Shown: one piece after another, positions 1 to 9,078 of the stretch
Position numbering within the stretch: the first letter of the stretch is position 1
Layout: every line of letters begins with the position of its first letter
From: Winogradskyella sp. PG-2
Lineage (GTDB): Bacteria; Bacteroidota; Bacteroidia; Flavobacteriales; Flavobacteriaceae
Direction: 5' to 3'
DNA length: 64,000 nucleotides
Assembly: GCF_000828715.1 (NCBI RefSeq)
Contig: NZ_AP014583.1
Coordinates: forward strand, 2,292,001 to 2,356,000
Made by a program: the position numbers and the translations under genes
The notes under the pieces: model-generated
Told to the model about the DNA's origin: nothing
Seen by the model: only the letters and a program-made list of their open reading frames with translations
The model's database searches: none

Positions 1-332
1 CTTGTAGAGTAATTAGTAGCTCGGTCTAGTTTTTTTATATAATCTTTTTTTGAAATCTTTAATAGCTTACAGAAATCATAAAACTCTGTAGAATCCATAG
101 GTTCAACTTCTCTGGGTATAACCATGACATCATAAGAAGGTTGATTTGCGACTAAAAGTTTTCCGTTTCGATCATATACATAACCACGTTTAGGATAGGT
201 AAACTCTTTTAATATTGCAGTATCTTCAAAAATATTGTAAGAATTACTGCTGTATACTTGAAGATAAAATAATCGCGCTATAAATACGAGACCAACTAAT
301 ATCACAGATGTTAATAGCAATAATTTTCTCAT
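1..332 (-). CDS. mrdA: Penicillin-binding protein 2, N-terminal part (cut by window edge)
   Basis: This is the N-terminal 110 residues of a class B penicillin-binding protein, the transpeptidase that cross-links peptidoglycan in the elongation machinery. The reading continues past the window edge. Visible are one N-terminal membrane segment (LLLLTSVILVGLVFIARLF) and the family motif near residue 45, KRGYVYDRNGKLLVANQPSY, typical of the PBP2 dimerisation domain. The ATG overlaps the mreD stop as ATGA, so the two are translationally coupled. It is the last visible gene of the mreB-mreC-mreD-mrdA order usual in Bacteroidota. The transpeptidase domain is outside the window, so activity cannot be judged. 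Confidence 0.9.
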   Translation of the reverse strand, partial: MRKLLLLTSVILVGLVFIARLFYLQVYSSNSYNIFEDTAILKEFTYPKRGYVYDRNGKLLVANQPSYDVMVIPREVEPMDSTEFYDFCKLLKISKKDYIKKLDRATNYST

Positions 333-835
333 TTCCGGCTTCTACTAAATAGGATTATGATTAATACATTAAGTATTATACTGAAAATACTGGAAAATAA
401 CGTCTTCTTTAATATTAAAAGTATATTCGATATGTTAAAGATTTCGAGAGAAAATAGTACTAAATGATGCAATATAGTTCCGAATGCAATGTATGTTATT
501 AAACTTCCAATTTCGGTATTTGTAAATTTAATACTCTGGTGCTCATACAGCATTCCAAAAGAGGACTTCAATAGAACAGGTCTAGCATGAGCTAAGCAAA
601 GTGAAGCAGTAGCATGAACACCACCCGAATCAGAGAACATATCTACTAGCATACCTAATAAAAAGCTTATTAGTAATAATATTAATCTGTTATCTTTGAT
701 AGGAAACAAAAAAATAAATATGATATAGATGTATGGATTGATATAGCCAAGAAAATTAATGTGGTTACATATAATTACTTGTACAAGTAATAAGGCAATA
801 AAACGTGCGCTATGTATAACAGAAACATTATTCAT
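329..835 (-). CDS. mreD: Rod shape-determining protein MreD
   Basis: Inner-membrane subunit of the rod complex that links cytoplasmic MreB to the cell-wall synthases. The 168-aa product is almost entirely hydrophobic, with about five membrane segments, which is the normal MreD size and shape. Sequence conservation in MreD is low, so the call rests on topology plus position: it overlaps the end of mreC by 8 bp and the start of mrdA by 4 bp. There is no separate promoter in such a packed arrangement, so it should be transcribed with mreB and mreC. Confidence 0.9.
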   Translation of the reverse strand: MNNVSVIHSARFIALLLVQVIICNHINFLGYINPYIYIIFIFLFPIKDNRLILLLISFLLGMLVDMFSDSGGVHATASLCLAHARPVLLKSSFGMLYEHQSIKFTNTEIGSLITYIAFGTILHHLVLFSLEIFNISNILLILKKTLFSSIFSIILNVLIIILFSRSRK

Positions 836-1649
836 TTGTATTGTTCTCTAATGTTTTTATCTCTGTTCTATCAATATTTTCTATGATATAGACTTTTCCG
901 ATACTAGTCATATCATTAAATAATTTCACTTGTATAGTATAAGTATCTCCACTTATATCTGTTACAAAACTTTCAATTATCCCAATATCAATACCTTTAG
1001 GAAAGATAGCTGATTGTCCTCCTGTAACTATGGTATCTCCTACTTTAACTGGTGCAAATTTCGAAACATCAATAAGCTGAGTAAACTCTGGAGAATCTCC
1101 ATTCCAAGTTAAAGAACCTATATGATTACTCGATTTTAGCTTTGCATTTATTTGGCTCTTTTTATTTAAAATAGAAAGTACAGTTGAGTAATTGCTAGAG
1201 GTGTTATCGATAATACCAAGGATGCCTTTCGGTGTTATTACACCAAAATCCTCTTTAATACTATCGTTTTCACCTTTATTTAGAGTGAGGTAATTATTAG
1301 TGTTTGAATAACTATTTTTATAAACTTCAGCTGTTTTTACTCTATATTTTCCTTTAGAATATCTTGTGTCGAAATAAGAAGAGTCTTTTGTTGAAGTTGA
1401 GTTAAGTAATTGTTCTCTTAAAAGTTTATTTTCTTCAGCTAAAATGGTGTTTTCATCTTTTAGATTGAAATACTGACCTAAAGAATTAAAAGTACCATAA
1501 ACACCACCTGTTAAACTGTTTGCAGAATTTATAAATTTACTTCTATGATAAGAGTGAGATTGAATAGTTAAAGTTAAGGCAATACTAAAGAGCAATAAAA
1601 ACAACAGAAATGTTTTGTTTCTTATAACAAAATTGAATATTTGCTGCAT
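828..1649 (-). CDS. mreC: Rod shape-determining protein MreC
   Basis: Periplasmic scaffold of the elongation complex. The 273-aa protein has one N-terminal membrane segment (TFLLFLLLFSIALTLTIQ), then a short coiled coil around residues 62-85 (ENTILAEENKLLREQLL), then the beta-rich MreC domain with recognisable stretches such as GENDSIKEDFGVITPKGILG and VGDTIVTGGQSAIFPKGIDI. Length is normal for the family. It lies 10 bp after mreB and overlaps mreD, so it is co-transcribed with both. Confidence 0.95.
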   Translation of the reverse strand: MQQIFNFVIRNKTFLLFLLLFSIALTLTIQSHSYHRSKFINSANSLTGGVYGTFNSLGQYFNLKDENTILAEENKLLREQLLNSTSTKDSSYFDTRYSKGKYRVKTAEVYKNSYSNTNNYLTLNKGENDSIKEDFGVITPKGILGIIDNTSSNYSTVLSILNKKSQINAKLKSSNHIGSLTWNGDSPEFTQLIDVSKFAPVKVGDTIVTGGQSAIFPKGIDIGIIESFVTDISGDTYTIQVKLFNDMTSIGKVYIIENIDRTEIKTLENNTNE

Positions 1650-1659
1650 TATTTATTAC

Positions 1660-2688
1660 TTATTTAATCAATACGCTTTTGTATTTAGATAAGTTTTTTA
1701 GCACAATACCTGTACCTCTAACTACGGCTCTTAAAGGATCTTCAGCAATGTAAACTGGTAGATCTGTTTTTTGAGATAAACGCTTATCTAGACCTCTCAA
1801 CATAGATCCACCACCAGCTAAATAAATGCCAGTATTATATATATCGGCAGCTAACTCTGGAGGTGTTTGAGATAAAGTTTCCATTACAGAATCTTCAACA
1901 CGTAAGATAGATTTGTCTAAAGCTTTTGCAATTTCTCTAAATGAAATTTGAACTTGCTTTGGTTTACCAGTTAACAAATCACGGCCCTGAACGCTCATAT
2001 CTTCTGGAGGTAATTCTAAGTCTTCAGTAGCAGCACCAATCTGAATTTTAATTTTTTCAGCTGTGCGATCTCCAACATATAAGTTATGTTGCGTTCGCAT
2101 GTAATATATAATATCGTTAGTAAATACATCACCCGCTACCTTTACAGATTTGTCGCAAACAATTCCTCCAAGCGCAATAACTGCAATTTCAGTGGTTCCA
2201 CCACCTATATCAACAATCATATTCCCTTTAGGTTGCATAATGTCTACACCAATACCAATAGCTGCTGCCATTGGTTCATGTATTAAATAAACTTCTTTTC
2301 CATTAACACGCTCACAAGATTCCTTTACTGCTCGCATTTCTACTTCAGTAATACCTGAAGGAATACAAACAACCATTCTTAATGCAGGATTGAAAAATTT
2401 CTTCTTTAAGGCAGGAATATTTTTTATAAACAAACTTATCATTTGCTCCGAAGCATCAAAATCTGCAATTACACCATCTTTTAATGGACGTATGGTTTTA
2501 ATGTTTTCATGCGTTTTACCTTGCATCATGTTGGCTTCTTTACCAACTGCAATAATTTTTCCACTGATGCGGTCTCTTGCTACTATTGAAGGATTATCAA
2601 CTACGACCTTGTCGTTATGAATAATTAGTGTGTTTGCTGTTCCTAAATCAATGGCTATTTCTTCCGTTAGGAAATCAAAAAATCCCAT
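1660..2688 (-). CDS. mreB: Rod shape-determining protein MreB (actin-like)
   Basis: Cytoplasmic actin homologue that forms membrane-bound filaments guiding lateral wall synthesis. The 342-aa product has the actin-fold nucleotide motifs: phosphate-1 AIDLGTANTLI near residue 12, phosphate-2 DIGGGTTEIAVI near residue 160, and the adenosine motif YLAGGGSMLRGL near residue 289. It is the first gene of the mreBCD-mrdA operon. The upstream 316 bp must hold the operon promoter, but I see no clean -33/-7 pair there. Confidence 0.97.
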   Translation of the reverse strand: MGFFDFLTEEIAIDLGTANTLIIHNDKVVVDNPSIVARDRISGKIIAVGKEANMMQGKTHENIKTIRPLKDGVIADFDASEQMISLFIKNIPALKKKFFNPALRMVVCIPSGITEVEMRAVKESCERVNGKEVYLIHEPMAAAIGIGVDIMQPKGNMIVDIGGGTTEIAVIALGGIVCDKSVKVAGDVFTNDIIYYMRTQHNLYVGDRTAEKIKIQIGAATEDLELPPEDMSVQGRDLLTGKPKQVQISFREIAKALDKSILRVEDSVMETLSQTPPELAADIYNTGIYLAGGGSMLRGLDKRLSQKTDLPVYIAEDPLRAVVRGTGIVLKNLSKYKSVLIK

Positions 2689-3004
2689 GTGCTATTCTAA
2701 ATTATTTGGGTTATTCTTGTCTGTTTTTTTAGACTATCTGTAAAAGTAATAAAATATACGTTACTTCTACGTTTATAGATGTTTATTGATTGATTTTTTT
2801 TAAGACAATTTTTGTGAGTTACTTAATACATTTAAACTATTCTTCTTTTTGTGTTATTAATGTCTATTTTGGTTTCGAAATTTAATAAGATATAACACTG
2901 CAAATCAACTTAATAATATATTTTTCTTATTGTGTTAGTTAGCTAACATTTTTTATGAATAGTGCTTTTTAATTTTATCACGAACAAAAAGCAAACCATA
3001 AAAG
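2689..3004. other. Intergenic region between divergent mreB and T9SS pseudogene
   Basis: A stretch of 316 bp with very high AT content and no credible ORF. It must contain the mreB promoter (minus strand) and the former promoter of the gene at 3005 (plus strand). TAnnTTT-like hexamers occur (for example TATATTTT near 2918) but none has a TTG at the proper spacing, so I do not call a promoter. Confidence 0.5.
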
Positions 3005-4171
3005 ATGAAACAAAAATTACAATTAAAGACTATGATGAAAGGCATATTTGCCTTATCATTCTTTTTTGTAGGACATCTAGAAATTACAGCAGCAAATGTT
3101 GAGTTTACCAGTAATAATCCTACAACAGACGTGTTAACGATTTCGAAATCGGAACCGGTAGTAAAAGATGCTACCAACTCTACAATTTCTAACTGACAGA
3201 CTTGTGCTGCTGAAGGAGGAGCGATACAAATTGCAGGTACGACAGATACATCAACAACAATATGTGTAGGAGAAGGTACAGCAGATTTAATTGATGTAGA
3301 GTTTGTAGATATGAGTGTACTGTCAGGAGACAGTTCCACATGGGTAATTACAGACCAAGCGACAGGTAATATTTTAGGTACACCAGCAGCAGGACCATTT
3401 AATTTAGAAGGAGCACCAACAGGTGTTTGTGATATTTGGTATTTACGATATACAGGAGATATCAGATTAGGATCAGCAACGAATGTATCTGATTTATCAG
3501 GTTCCTTTGATTTATCGAATGCAATTTCGGTAACCCGAAATGCAGTAAACGGAGGAGCAATACAACTTGCAGGTACGACAGATACATCAACAACAATATG
3601 TGTAGGAGAAGGTACAGCAGATTTAATTGATGTAGAGTTTGTAGATATGAGTGTACTGTCAGGTGACAGTTCCACATGGGTAATTACAGACCAAGCGACA
3701 GGTAATATCTTAGGTACACCAGCAGCAGGACCATTTAATTTAGAAGGAGCACCAACAGGTGTTTGTGATATTTGGTATTTACGATATACAGGAGATATCG
3801 GATTAGGATCAGCAACGAATGTATCTGATTTATCAGGTTGCTTTGATTTATCGAATGCAATTTCGGTAACCCGTCTAACAGGTATGGATTGTGATGCATT
3901 AAGTGTAGATGACTTCGAATCCAGTTTCGATTTTAATTTGTATCCAAATCCAGCTAAGGAATTAGTAAATATAGAATTTAACGGAAATGGGAATATAAAC
4001 CTAGAAGTTCAATTAATAGATATACTTGGGAAGCAAGTTTATAAAAATAATATTTCGACTTAAGATAGTATGACTATTAATGTAAGTCATTTAGAAAGTG
4101 GGACTTATTTTATGAATATTACAGACCTAGCGTCTGGAAATAGAATTATTAAAAGAATAATTAAGGACTAG
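3005..4171 (+). pseudogene. T9SS-sorted secreted protein, interrupted by two in-frame stops
   Basis: One reading frame of 389 codons encodes a signal peptide, two 112-aa repeat domains and a T9SS type A sorting domain (FNLYPNPAKELVNIEF). It is broken by TGA at 3194-3196 (codon 64) and TAA at 4061-4063 (codon 353). The frame is kept across both stops: after the TGA it reads QTCAAEGGAIQIAGTTDTS, and after the TAA it reads DSMTINVSHLESGTYFMNIT up to a final TAG at 4169. The C-terminal part is the classic end of a sorting domain, so export would be lost if translation stops at 4061. The repeat domains resemble those found in large flavobacterial surface proteins that carry many copies, so this may be a contracted remnant. 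Function of the domain is unknown to me. Confidence 0.8.
3215..3871 (+). repeat. Tandem 336-bp duplication inside the T9SS pseudogene
   Basis: Two near-identical units with a period of 336 bp (112 codons), 3215-3550 and 3551-3871. Only a handful of substitutions separate them (for example AGATTAGG/GGATTAGG and TTCCTTTG/TTGCTTTG), so the duplication is recent or kept homogeneous by recombination. Confidence 0.9.
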
Positions 4172-4205
4172 TTAAATAGCAAAGATCTATTGATCTTTCA
4201 AAAGA

Positions 4206-4236
4206 AAAGAGCATCCATATGGATGCTCTTTTTTTA
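4206..4236. terminator. Bidirectional intrinsic terminator
   Basis: Perfect inverted repeat AAAAGAGCATCC-atat-GGATGCTCTTTT followed by a T-run on the plus strand, with a T-rich run also on the minus strand. It sits between the convergent T9SS pseudogene and purH and probably serves both. Confidence 0.85.
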
Positions 4237-4253
4237 TCATAATTATACTGATA

Positions 4254-5783
4254 TTAATGTTTAAAATGACGTGTTCCTGTAAACACCATAGCAACATCAT
4301 TGTCATTACAATAATTAATGTTTAATTCATCTTTAATAGAACCACCTGGTTGAATGACAGCTGTAATTCCAGCATTATCTGCAATCTCTACACAATCTGG
4401 AAAAGGGAAAAATGCATCACTAGCCATAACCGCTCCTTCTAATTCAAAATTAAAAGATTTTGCTTTATGTATTGCTTGGTTTAATGCATCAACACGACTA
4501 GTTTGTCCTGTGCCACTTGCACATAATTGTTTGTTTTTAGCCAAAACAATAGTGTTAGATTTTGTATGCTTACAAATTTTTGAAGCAAAAATTAAATCAT
4601 CTAACTCTTCTGAACTAGCAGTTTTATTAGTTACAGGTTTTAAACCTTCAAGATTGTCAGTAATAGAATTTCTATCTTGAACCAAAACACCGTTTAAACA
4701 ACTTCTTACGTTAGTTTGTGGCATTTCAATATCTTTTAAAATCAATAGGATTCTATTTTTCTTTCCTTTTAAGGTTTCTAAAGCTTCAGCAGAAAAAGAA
4801 GGTGCGATCACAACTTCACAGAATAATTTATGAATCTCTTCGGCAGTAGCAACATCAATTTCAGTATTACTAATCAAAACACCTCCAAAAGCTGAAACAG
4901 GATCTCCTGCTAATGCGTCAATATATGCTTGCTTTATAGTATCTCGTTGTGCAAGTCCACATGCGTTGTTATGTTTTAAAACGGCAAATGTTGGAGTGTC
5001 GTTTTTAAATTCTAACATTAAGTTTACAGCAGCGTCAACATCTAAAAGGTTATTGTAGCTTAGCTCTTTACCATGTAATTTTGTAAATATATCATCAAAG
5101 TTTCCGAAGAAAAACCCTTTTTGATGAGGGTTTTCACCATAACGCAAAACTTTACCATTAGTTTCAGAAATCTTTAATGAAGCAATTTCATTATTTTTGT
5201 TGAAATAGTTAAAAATTGCTGAATCATAATGCGAAGACACATTAAATGCTCTTGCAGCAAAATCTTTTCTGTCAGCTTCAGTAGTTTCACCATTTTTAGT
5301 TTCGAGTAACTCTAAAAAGTCTGAATAATCCTCAACAGAAGAAACACAAGTAACATCTGAATAATTTTTAGCTGCGGCTCTAATTAGCGAAATACCTCCA
5401 ATATCAATTTTTTCGATGATATCTTGATTACTTGCACCAGAAGCAACAGTCTTTTCAAAAGGATAGAGATCTACAATAATCAAATCGATCTGAGGAATTT
5501 GAAATTCTGCAAGTTCAGCAATATCACCATCATGATTTTGACGATTCAAAATACCACCAAAAACTTTTGGGTGTAAAGTTTTTACACGCCCTCCTAGAAT
5601 TGAAGGGTAAGATGTCACATCTTCAATTGGTACCACTTCGATTCCTAAGTCTGTTATAAATTTTTCTGTTCCTCCTGTGGAATATATAGTGACATTAAGG
5701 TCGTTTAATTTTTTTACAATTGGTGCTAATCCATCTTTACTAAAAACAGAAATTAGTGCTGATGACATGGTTTTGTTGCTCAT
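4254..5783 (-). CDS. purH: Bifunctional AICAR formyltransferase / IMP cyclohydrolase
   Basis: Catalyses the last two steps of de novo IMP synthesis in the cytoplasm. The 509-aa product has the N-terminal MGS-like IMP cyclohydrolase domain (STGGTEKFITDLGIEV, GGRVKTLHPKVFGGIL) and the C-terminal AICAR formyltransferase domain (LRYGENPHQKG, VLKHNNACGLA, and the end VAMVFTGTRHFKH). The open frame runs upstream to 5927, but I choose the ATG at 5783 (MSNKTMSSALISVFSKDG) because family members start here and a -7 promoter element lies just upstream. An ATG five codons later (5768) is possible. It stands alone, divergent from the ABC permeases. Confidence 0.95.
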   Translation of the reverse strand: MSNKTMSSALISVFSKDGLAPIVKKLNDLNVTIYSTGGTEKFITDLGIEVVPIEDVTSYPSILGGRVKTLHPKVFGGILNRQNHDGDIAELAEFQIPQIDLIIVDLYPFEKTVASGASNQDIIEKIDIGGISLIRAAAKNYSDVTCVSSVEDYSDFLELLETKNGETTEADRKDFAARAFNVSSHYDSAIFNYFNKNNEIASLKISETNGKVLRYGENPHQKGFFFGNFDDIFTKLHGKELSYNNLLDVDAAVNLMLEFKNDTPTFAVLKHNNACGLAQRDTIKQAYIDALAGDPVSAFGGVLISNTEIDVATAEEIHKLFCEVVIAPSFSAEALETLKGKKNRILLILKDIEMPQTNVRSCLNGVLVQDRNSITDNLEGLKPVTNKTASSEELDDLIFASKICKHTKSNTIVLAKNKQLCASGTGQTSRVDALNQAIHKAKSFNFELEGAVMASDAFFPFPDCVEIADNAGITAVIQPGGSIKDELNINYCNDNDVAMVFTGTRHFKH

Positions 5784-5809
5784 AATGTTGTGTTGTGTTT
5801 TTGATGCTG

Positions 5810-5817
5810 CAAAAATA
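5810..5817 (-). promoter_or_regulatory. -7 promoter element for purH
   Basis: TATTTTTG on the minus strand matches the Bacteroidota -7 consensus TAnnTTTG exactly and ends 26 bp before the purH ATG. No TTG is seen at the usual -33 spacing, so this is a half-match. Confidence 0.45.
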
Positions 5818-5927
5818 AACATAATCGATAGTAAAATATCGAAGATAAAACCAGTTTCTTTAAGTTTTTTGTAACAATGAATTGTTGAAAACGTCTTATC
5901 TTTAAATTGCGAAAAAACAAAGAACAC

Positions 5928-7178
5928 ATGTTAGTCTATTTAAGGGTATTTAAAGAGAGCTTTTCATTTGCATTAAATGCTCTTAGAAATAACAAATTGA
6001 GGACCTTTTTATCGCTATTAGGGGTTACCGTTGGTATCTTCTCAATTATTGCAGTTTTAGCTGCAGTTGATTCTCTAGACAAGAATATTAAAGATAATTT
6101 ATCTGGCTTAGATAAAAATACAATATACCTAACCAAGTTTTCGTTCGGGCCTTCAGATGTACCGCGATGGAAACGTGATAATTTTCCTCAAACTGATTAT
6201 GATGATTATGAGTTTGTGAGGAGAAATATTCCAAATATAGAAGAATCTGCTTACGTGATTTTTGGAGGTGCTGAAACTATAAGATATGAAGCAGAGACAA
6301 TTAGTAATGTCAATATAACACCCATATCACATGGTATATATGTCATTGATGATTTAAAAGTTGAAAAAGGCCGATTTTATTCAGAATTAGAATCAGATAC
6401 AGGTTCACCTGTTATTGTTATTGGTTCAGAACTGGCCGAGAACTTATTTGCGAAACAAAATCCAATTGGTAAAATAGTAAGAGTTTATGGTAGAAAACTT
6501 AGTGTTATTGGAGTGTTGAAAAAATATGGTTCAGGTATAGGAGATTCGCCCGATGGAAAAGGGTTTGTGCCAGCAAACTTTGTGAGACAGTTTAGAAATG
6601 GTGGCGTAAATGGATTACCTGGAGCTATAGTTATAAAACCTGAAAAAGGAGTCGATATGGGTGCTTTTGAAAGTGTTTTAAAGCAAAAGTTTAGGGCATA
6701 CAGAGGTTTAAAAGCAGATGAGGATGATGATTTCTTTGTAAATAAATTAGCAGGACTAGTTTCTTTTGTAGATGCGATTATATCTGTTTTAAATACGATT
6801 GGTTGGGTGATAAGTGGATTTTCTCTTCTTGTTGGAGGTTTTGGTATTGCTAACATTATGTTTGTTAGTGTTAAAGAGCGGACAAACCTTATTGGTATTC
6901 AAAAATCATTAGGTGCTAAAAATAGATTCATCTTGTTTCAATTTTTATTTGAAGCAGTTCTTCTTGCTGTTGTAGGTGGTTTAGTAGGTTTATTTTTAGT
7001 TTGGATTATTGCAATGATTATGAATGGTGTAGTAGAAGATTTCGAATTTGTATTGTCTTTTGGTAATATGTTTTTAGGGTTCTGTTTATCTACATTTATA
7101 GGATTAATTTCGGGTGTAATTCCTGCGATTTCAGCTTCAAGGTTAGATCCAGTTGAGGCCATAAGAACAGGAATGTAA
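5928..7178 (+). CDS. ABC transporter permease, MacB/FtsX type (paralogue 1)
   Basis: Inner-membrane permease of the MacB family. The 416-aa product has an N-terminal membrane segment (LSLLGVTVGIFSIIAVLAAV), a large periplasmic MacB_PCD domain, and a C-terminal FtsX domain with three membrane segments and the conserved stretch NIMFVSVKERTNLIGIQKSL. I choose ATG 5928 (MLVYLRVFKESFSF) over the upstream start at 5907 because it aligns exactly with the start of the paralogue at 7266. No ATPase or adaptor gene is adjacent, so the partner is encoded elsewhere. The substrate is unknown. Confidence 0.9.
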   Translation: MLVYLRVFKESFSFALNALRNNKLRTFLSLLGVTVGIFSIIAVLAAVDSLDKNIKDNLSGLDKNTIYLTKFSFGPSDVPRWKRDNFPQTDYDDYEFVRRNIPNIEESAYVIFGGAETIRYEAETISNVNITPISHGIYVIDDLKVEKGRFYSELESDTGSPVIVIGSELAENLFAKQNPIGKIVRVYGRKLSVIGVLKKYGSGIGDSPDGKGFVPANFVRQFRNGGVNGLPGAIVIKPEKGVDMGAFESVLKQKFRAYRGLKADEDDDFFVNKLAGLVSFVDAIISVLNTIGWVISGFSLLVGGFGIANIMFVSVKERTNLIGIQKSLGAKNRFILFQFLFEAVLLAVVGGLVGLFLVWIIAMIMNGVVEDFEFVLSFGNMFLGFCLSTFIGLISGVIPAISASRLDPVEAIRTGM

Positions 7179-7215
7179 AATTCATAATTTTAAGCTAAGT
7201 TTTCAATTTAACTTT

Positions 7216-7242
7216 TTTGGAATCTTTAAAGCCTTATCTTTA
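7216..7242 (+). promoter_or_regulatory. Possible promoter of the second MacB-type permease
   Basis: TTTG at 7216-7219 and TATCTTTA at 7235-7242, spaced 15 bp, which is short for this promoter class. The same TATCTTTA occurs just upstream of the first permease (near 5897), which raises confidence that it is functional in both. Confidence 0.35.
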
Positions 7243-7265
7243 AACTCAAGATTCAAAAGGATTCT

Positions 7266-8519
7266 ATGCTATTATACGTTCGCTTACTCAGAGAAAGTTT
7301 TTCATTTGCTTTAAATGCACTTCGAAATAATAAACTCAGAACATTTTTATCATTACTTGGTGTAACCGTTGGTATATTTTCAATTATCGCAGTTTTAGCG
7401 GCTGTAGATTCTTTAGATAAAACGATTACATCTCAGCTAAGTTCTTTAGATAGTAATACGATGTATTTAGCTAATATGTCTTTTGGACCAACTGATGTTC
7501 CACGCTGGAAACGAGAAACTTTTGATGAAATCACTTATAACGAATTCAGGATTTTAAAATCTTCATTAGAAAATGCTGACCATGTTGCGTTCCAAATTTT
7601 TGTGCGTCGAGAGAATATAAGATATGAGTCAGAATTGGTTAGTAGTGTAAATACAGTTGTAGTTTCTAGTGAATTTACAGATATTCAGGTTTTAGAATTT
7701 GAAAAAGGACGTTTCTATAATGAGTCGGAATCAAATTCTGGAAGAGCGGTTGTTGTTATTGGTTCTGAAATAGCAAAATCTTTATTTGGTGATTTTGACC
7801 CTATTGGTAAAAAGGTGCGACTTTATGGTCAAAAATTCACGGTCATAGGTGTTGTTAAAAAAGAGGGTTCAGGTTTATTTGGAGATAGTAATGATGTTTC
7901 CATATTTCTACCAGCGAATTTTTTTAGAAATAAATATGGACAGAACAATCCTAACTTTAAAAATATTGTCATTATTAAACCACAGAAAGGGGCAGATATT
8001 GAAGGGTTGAAGTCTGAAGTTATTCAAATGATGAGAGGGAGACGAGGCTTAAAGCCCGATGAAATTAATACGTTTTTTATTAGTGTTATCTCTGGACTAC
8101 AAGATGCCATTGATAGCATCATTAGTAGTATGAATGTAATCGGTTGGATTATAAGTGGCTTTTCGCTTTTGGTTGGTGGTTTTGGTATTGCTAACATTAT
8201 GTTTGTAAGTGTAAAAGAGCGAACTAATCTTATAGGAATTCAAAAATCTTTAGGTGCTAAGAATAAGTTTATCTTATTTCAATTTTTGTTCGAAGCAGTT
8301 ATTTTAGCTATAGTTGGTGGTGTTGTAGGCTTATTTTTAGTTTGGATTGGAACAACTATTGGTAGCGGAATGACTGAAGATTTTGAATTTGTATTGTCAA
8401 TACAAAATATGGCCTTAGGTCTTTTTATTTCTTCAATTATTGGCCTTGTTTCAGGAGTAATTCCCGCGCTTACTGCATCTCGCTTAGATCCAGTGGAAGC
8501 TATTAGAACAGGTATTTAG
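7266..8519 (+). CDS. ABC transporter permease, MacB/FtsX type (paralogue 2)
   Basis: A 417-aa tandem paralogue of the previous gene. The first 50 residues and the FtsX region (NIMFVSVKERTNLIGIQKSL) are nearly identical, while the periplasmic MacB_PCD part has diverged. The arrangement suggests tandem duplication with relaxed or altered specificity in the periplasmic domain, and the two could form a heterodimer. It starts 87 bp after paralogue 1. No ATPase is nearby. Confidence 0.9.
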   Translation: MLLYVRLLRESFSFALNALRNNKLRTFLSLLGVTVGIFSIIAVLAAVDSLDKTITSQLSSLDSNTMYLANMSFGPTDVPRWKRETFDEITYNEFRILKSSLENADHVAFQIFVRRENIRYESELVSSVNTVVVSSEFTDIQVLEFEKGRFYNESESNSGRAVVVIGSEIAKSLFGDFDPIGKKVRLYGQKFTVIGVVKKEGSGLFGDSNDVSIFLPANFFRNKYGQNNPNFKNIVIIKPQKGADIEGLKSEVIQMMRGRRGLKPDEINTFFISVISGLQDAIDSIISSMNVIGWIISGFSLLVGGFGIANIMFVSVKERTNLIGIQKSLGAKNKFILFQFLFEAVILAIVGGVVGLFLVWIGTTIGSGMTEDFEFVLSIQNMALGLFISSIIGLVSGVIPALTASRLDPVEAIRTGI

Positions 8520-8525
8520 TTTTAT

Positions 8526-8984
8526 TTATTGAATAAGTTGTGCAACTTCTTTACATACAAACTCTAAGAAACGTTCATCTGCTTCTGTAAATGGATCTGG
8601 CGTATTAGAATCAATATCTATTTGACCAATATTTTCGCCATTTACAAAAATAGGAATGACAATTTCTGCCTTCACAGTAATACTGCACGCAATGTAATTG
8701 TCTTGAGCAGCAACATCTGGAACCACAAAATTCTCATTACTTATTGCAACTTGACCACAAATACCTTTACCAAAAGGAATAATAGTATGATCTGTCGGTT
8801 CGCCAACATAAGGGCCTAGTTTTAATTCGTTTTTATCTCCATTTTTAAAGTAGAATCCTACCCAATTGTAATAGGCTACATTTGCTTCAAGTAATTCGCA
8901 GATTTTTAACAAACGTTCATCCAAACTAAGAATGTCTTGTGTAACGATTGTTTTTATTTTGGGTTTTAATATATCTAAAGTCAT
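8526..8984 (-). CDS. GAF-domain free methionine-(R)-sulfoxide reductase
   Basis: Reduces free methionine-R-sulfoxide in the cytoplasm and so helps repair oxidative damage. The 152-aa protein is a single GAF domain of normal fRMsr length. It keeps the family's YYNWVGFYF, FGKGICGQVA and IACSITVKAEIVIP stretches. The cysteines in GICG and IACS correspond to family active-site cysteines. I place the start at 8984 (MTLDILKP); the longer ORF start at 9005 lies inside a -7 promoter element. It is convergent with the ABC permease and divergent from xrtF. Confidence 0.88.
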   Translation of the reverse strand: MTLDILKPKIKTIVTQDILSLDERLLKICELLEANVAYYNWVGFYFKNGDKNELKLGPYVGEPTDHTIIPFGKGICGQVAISNENFVVPDVAAQDNYIACSITVKAEIVIPIFVNGENIGQIDIDSNTPDPFTEADERFLEFVCKEVAQLIQ

Positions 8985-9002
8985 AGTTTTAAAAACTTTT
9001 GG

Positions 9003-9010
9003 CAAAAGTA
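9003..9010 (-). promoter_or_regulatory. -7 promoter element for the fRMsr gene
   Basis: TACTTTTG on the minus strand, an exact TAnnTTTG, ending 18 bp upstream of the chosen ATG at 8984. No TTG at -33 spacing was found. Confidence 0.4.
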
Positions 9011-9078
9011 TTTTAAAATCTTCTATTTTAAAATACTGTTTTTATAAATTTAACATCGAACATAATGCGCATTGTTTT

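Noticed and set aside
2953..3675. 240-codon minus-strand ORF opposite the T9SS pseudogene
   Set aside because: It is antisense to the repeat domains, duplicates itself with them, and has no start context or family resemblance.
8932..9078. Long N-terminal extension of XrtF
   Set aside because: It overlaps the divergent fRMsr gene and its promoter; the first membrane helix starts only after TTG 9079.
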